Assembly: GCA_017642895.1 (NCBI GenBank)
Contig: JAEPON010000008.1
Span: 1-64,000 of the forward strand
Source of the DNA: Roseitalea sp.
Lineage (GTDB): Bacteria; Pseudomonadota; Alphaproteobacteria; Rhizobiales; Rhizobiaceae
Direction: 5' to 3'
Length of the DNA: 64,000 nt
Shown: in pieces, positions 63,843 to 64,000 of the stretch
Numbering within the stretch: position 1 is the first letter of the stretch
Layout: every line of letters starts with the position of its first letter
Position numbers and translations under genes: made by a program
Notes under the pieces: model-generated
What the model saw: only the letters and a program-made list of their open reading frames with translations
What the model was told of the DNA's origin: nothing
The model's database searches: none

Positions 63843-64000
63843 GCAACGCTTTACCCGACCGGAGAGCACCGGCCACCAAGGCGGCAACTGCCGCCATGGC
63901 AGCTCCCGCCATCAAGCCCATCCCCGTCTCCCATGCCCAGGATGTCGCCGAAGCGTTCGACGACTTCATGCGCGCGTTTGACGCGTTCAAGCAGGCCAAT
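63839..64000 (+). CDS. Major capsid protein, N-terminal part
   Basis: The first 54 residues are present (MSNALPDRRAPATKAATAAM, then VAEAFDDFMRAFDAFKQAN) and the gene runs off the right edge. Position after the protease and a helical N-terminal delta-like domain support a HK97-fold capsid. The identity is inferred mainly from context. Confidence 0.75.
   Translation, partial: MSNALPDRRAPATKAATAAMAAPAIKPIPVSHAQDVAEAFDDFMRAFDAFKQAN

Noticed and set aside
1..64000. CRISPR arrays, rRNA genes, toxin-antitoxin or restriction systems
   Set aside because: No regularly spaced repeats, rRNA-like sequence or recognisable cas, toxin or restriction proteins were seen.

Overview
The window reads as a chromosomal segment of a GC-rich alphaproteobacterium of the order Hyphomicrobiales (rhizobia and relatives). 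The signs are a MucR-type zinc-finger regulator, a DnaA-C-like helix-turn-helix protein coupled to a DUF6456 gene, DUF2336, DUF1491, DUF5330, DUF1254/DUF1214 and DUF983 genes, a TIGR03808-type Tat-exported repeat protein, a seven-gene Mrp antiporter operon and a gene-transfer-agent-like head-gene cluster. Genus cannot be fixed from the sequence alone.

Region 1 (1-2473) is a nest of insertion sequences. An IS3-family element (195-1475) with matching terminal inverted repeats sits exactly against a truncated IS481-family transposase on one side and a truncated IS3-family orfA on the other. None of its transposases looks intact.

Region 2 (2677-14825) is an accessory catabolic cluster, all on the minus strand, in two transcription units. 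The upstream unit runs aminotransferase, IclR regulator, M81 metallopeptidase, RidA, with overlapping genes. The downstream unit is a CUT1-type ABC importer (binding protein, two permeases, ATPase) with a Gfo/Idh/MocA dehydrogenase, a creatininase-family amidohydrolase, an unrecognised probable TIM-barrel protein and a metallo-beta-lactamase-fold hydrolase. Both units are preceded by the same pair of operator-like boxes, 21 bp apart, 66-68 bp before the start codon, which ties them to the IclR gene inside the first unit.

Region 3 (15049-26876) is a second catabolic cluster. One minus-strand operon holds an FAD-linked oxidase, a TRAP transporter (DctP, DctQ, DctM) and dihydroxyacetone-kinase-like DhaK and DhaL, followed by a gene remnant. 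A separate IclR regulator, a DapA-like aldolase and a tripartite tricarboxylate transporter (TctC, TctB, TctA) complete it. A common palindrome, ATCCCGTATAATGGGAT and variants, lies in all three promoter regions, so these genes probably form one IclR regulon with two secondary importers.

Region 4 (27173-59818) looks like core chromosome: tRNA-Pro(CGG), phosphohexomutase, asparaginase, HerA-like ATPase, L,D-transpeptidase, haloacid dehalogenase, branched-chain aminotransferase, superoxide dismutase, two c-type cytochromes, oligopeptidase B, glutathione transferase, the Mrp operon mnhABCDEFG, MucR, the DnaA-C-like/DUF6456 pair, SufE, a sensor histidine kinase with a peptidoglycan-binding partner, several DUF genes and a class A penicillin-binding protein.

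Region 5 (59861-64000, cut by the right edge) holds in order a small-terminase-position gene, large terminase, portal, a small membrane protein, prohead protease and the start of the major capsid gene. Order, compactness and lack of an integrase suggest an RcGTA-like gene transfer agent rather than an active prophage.
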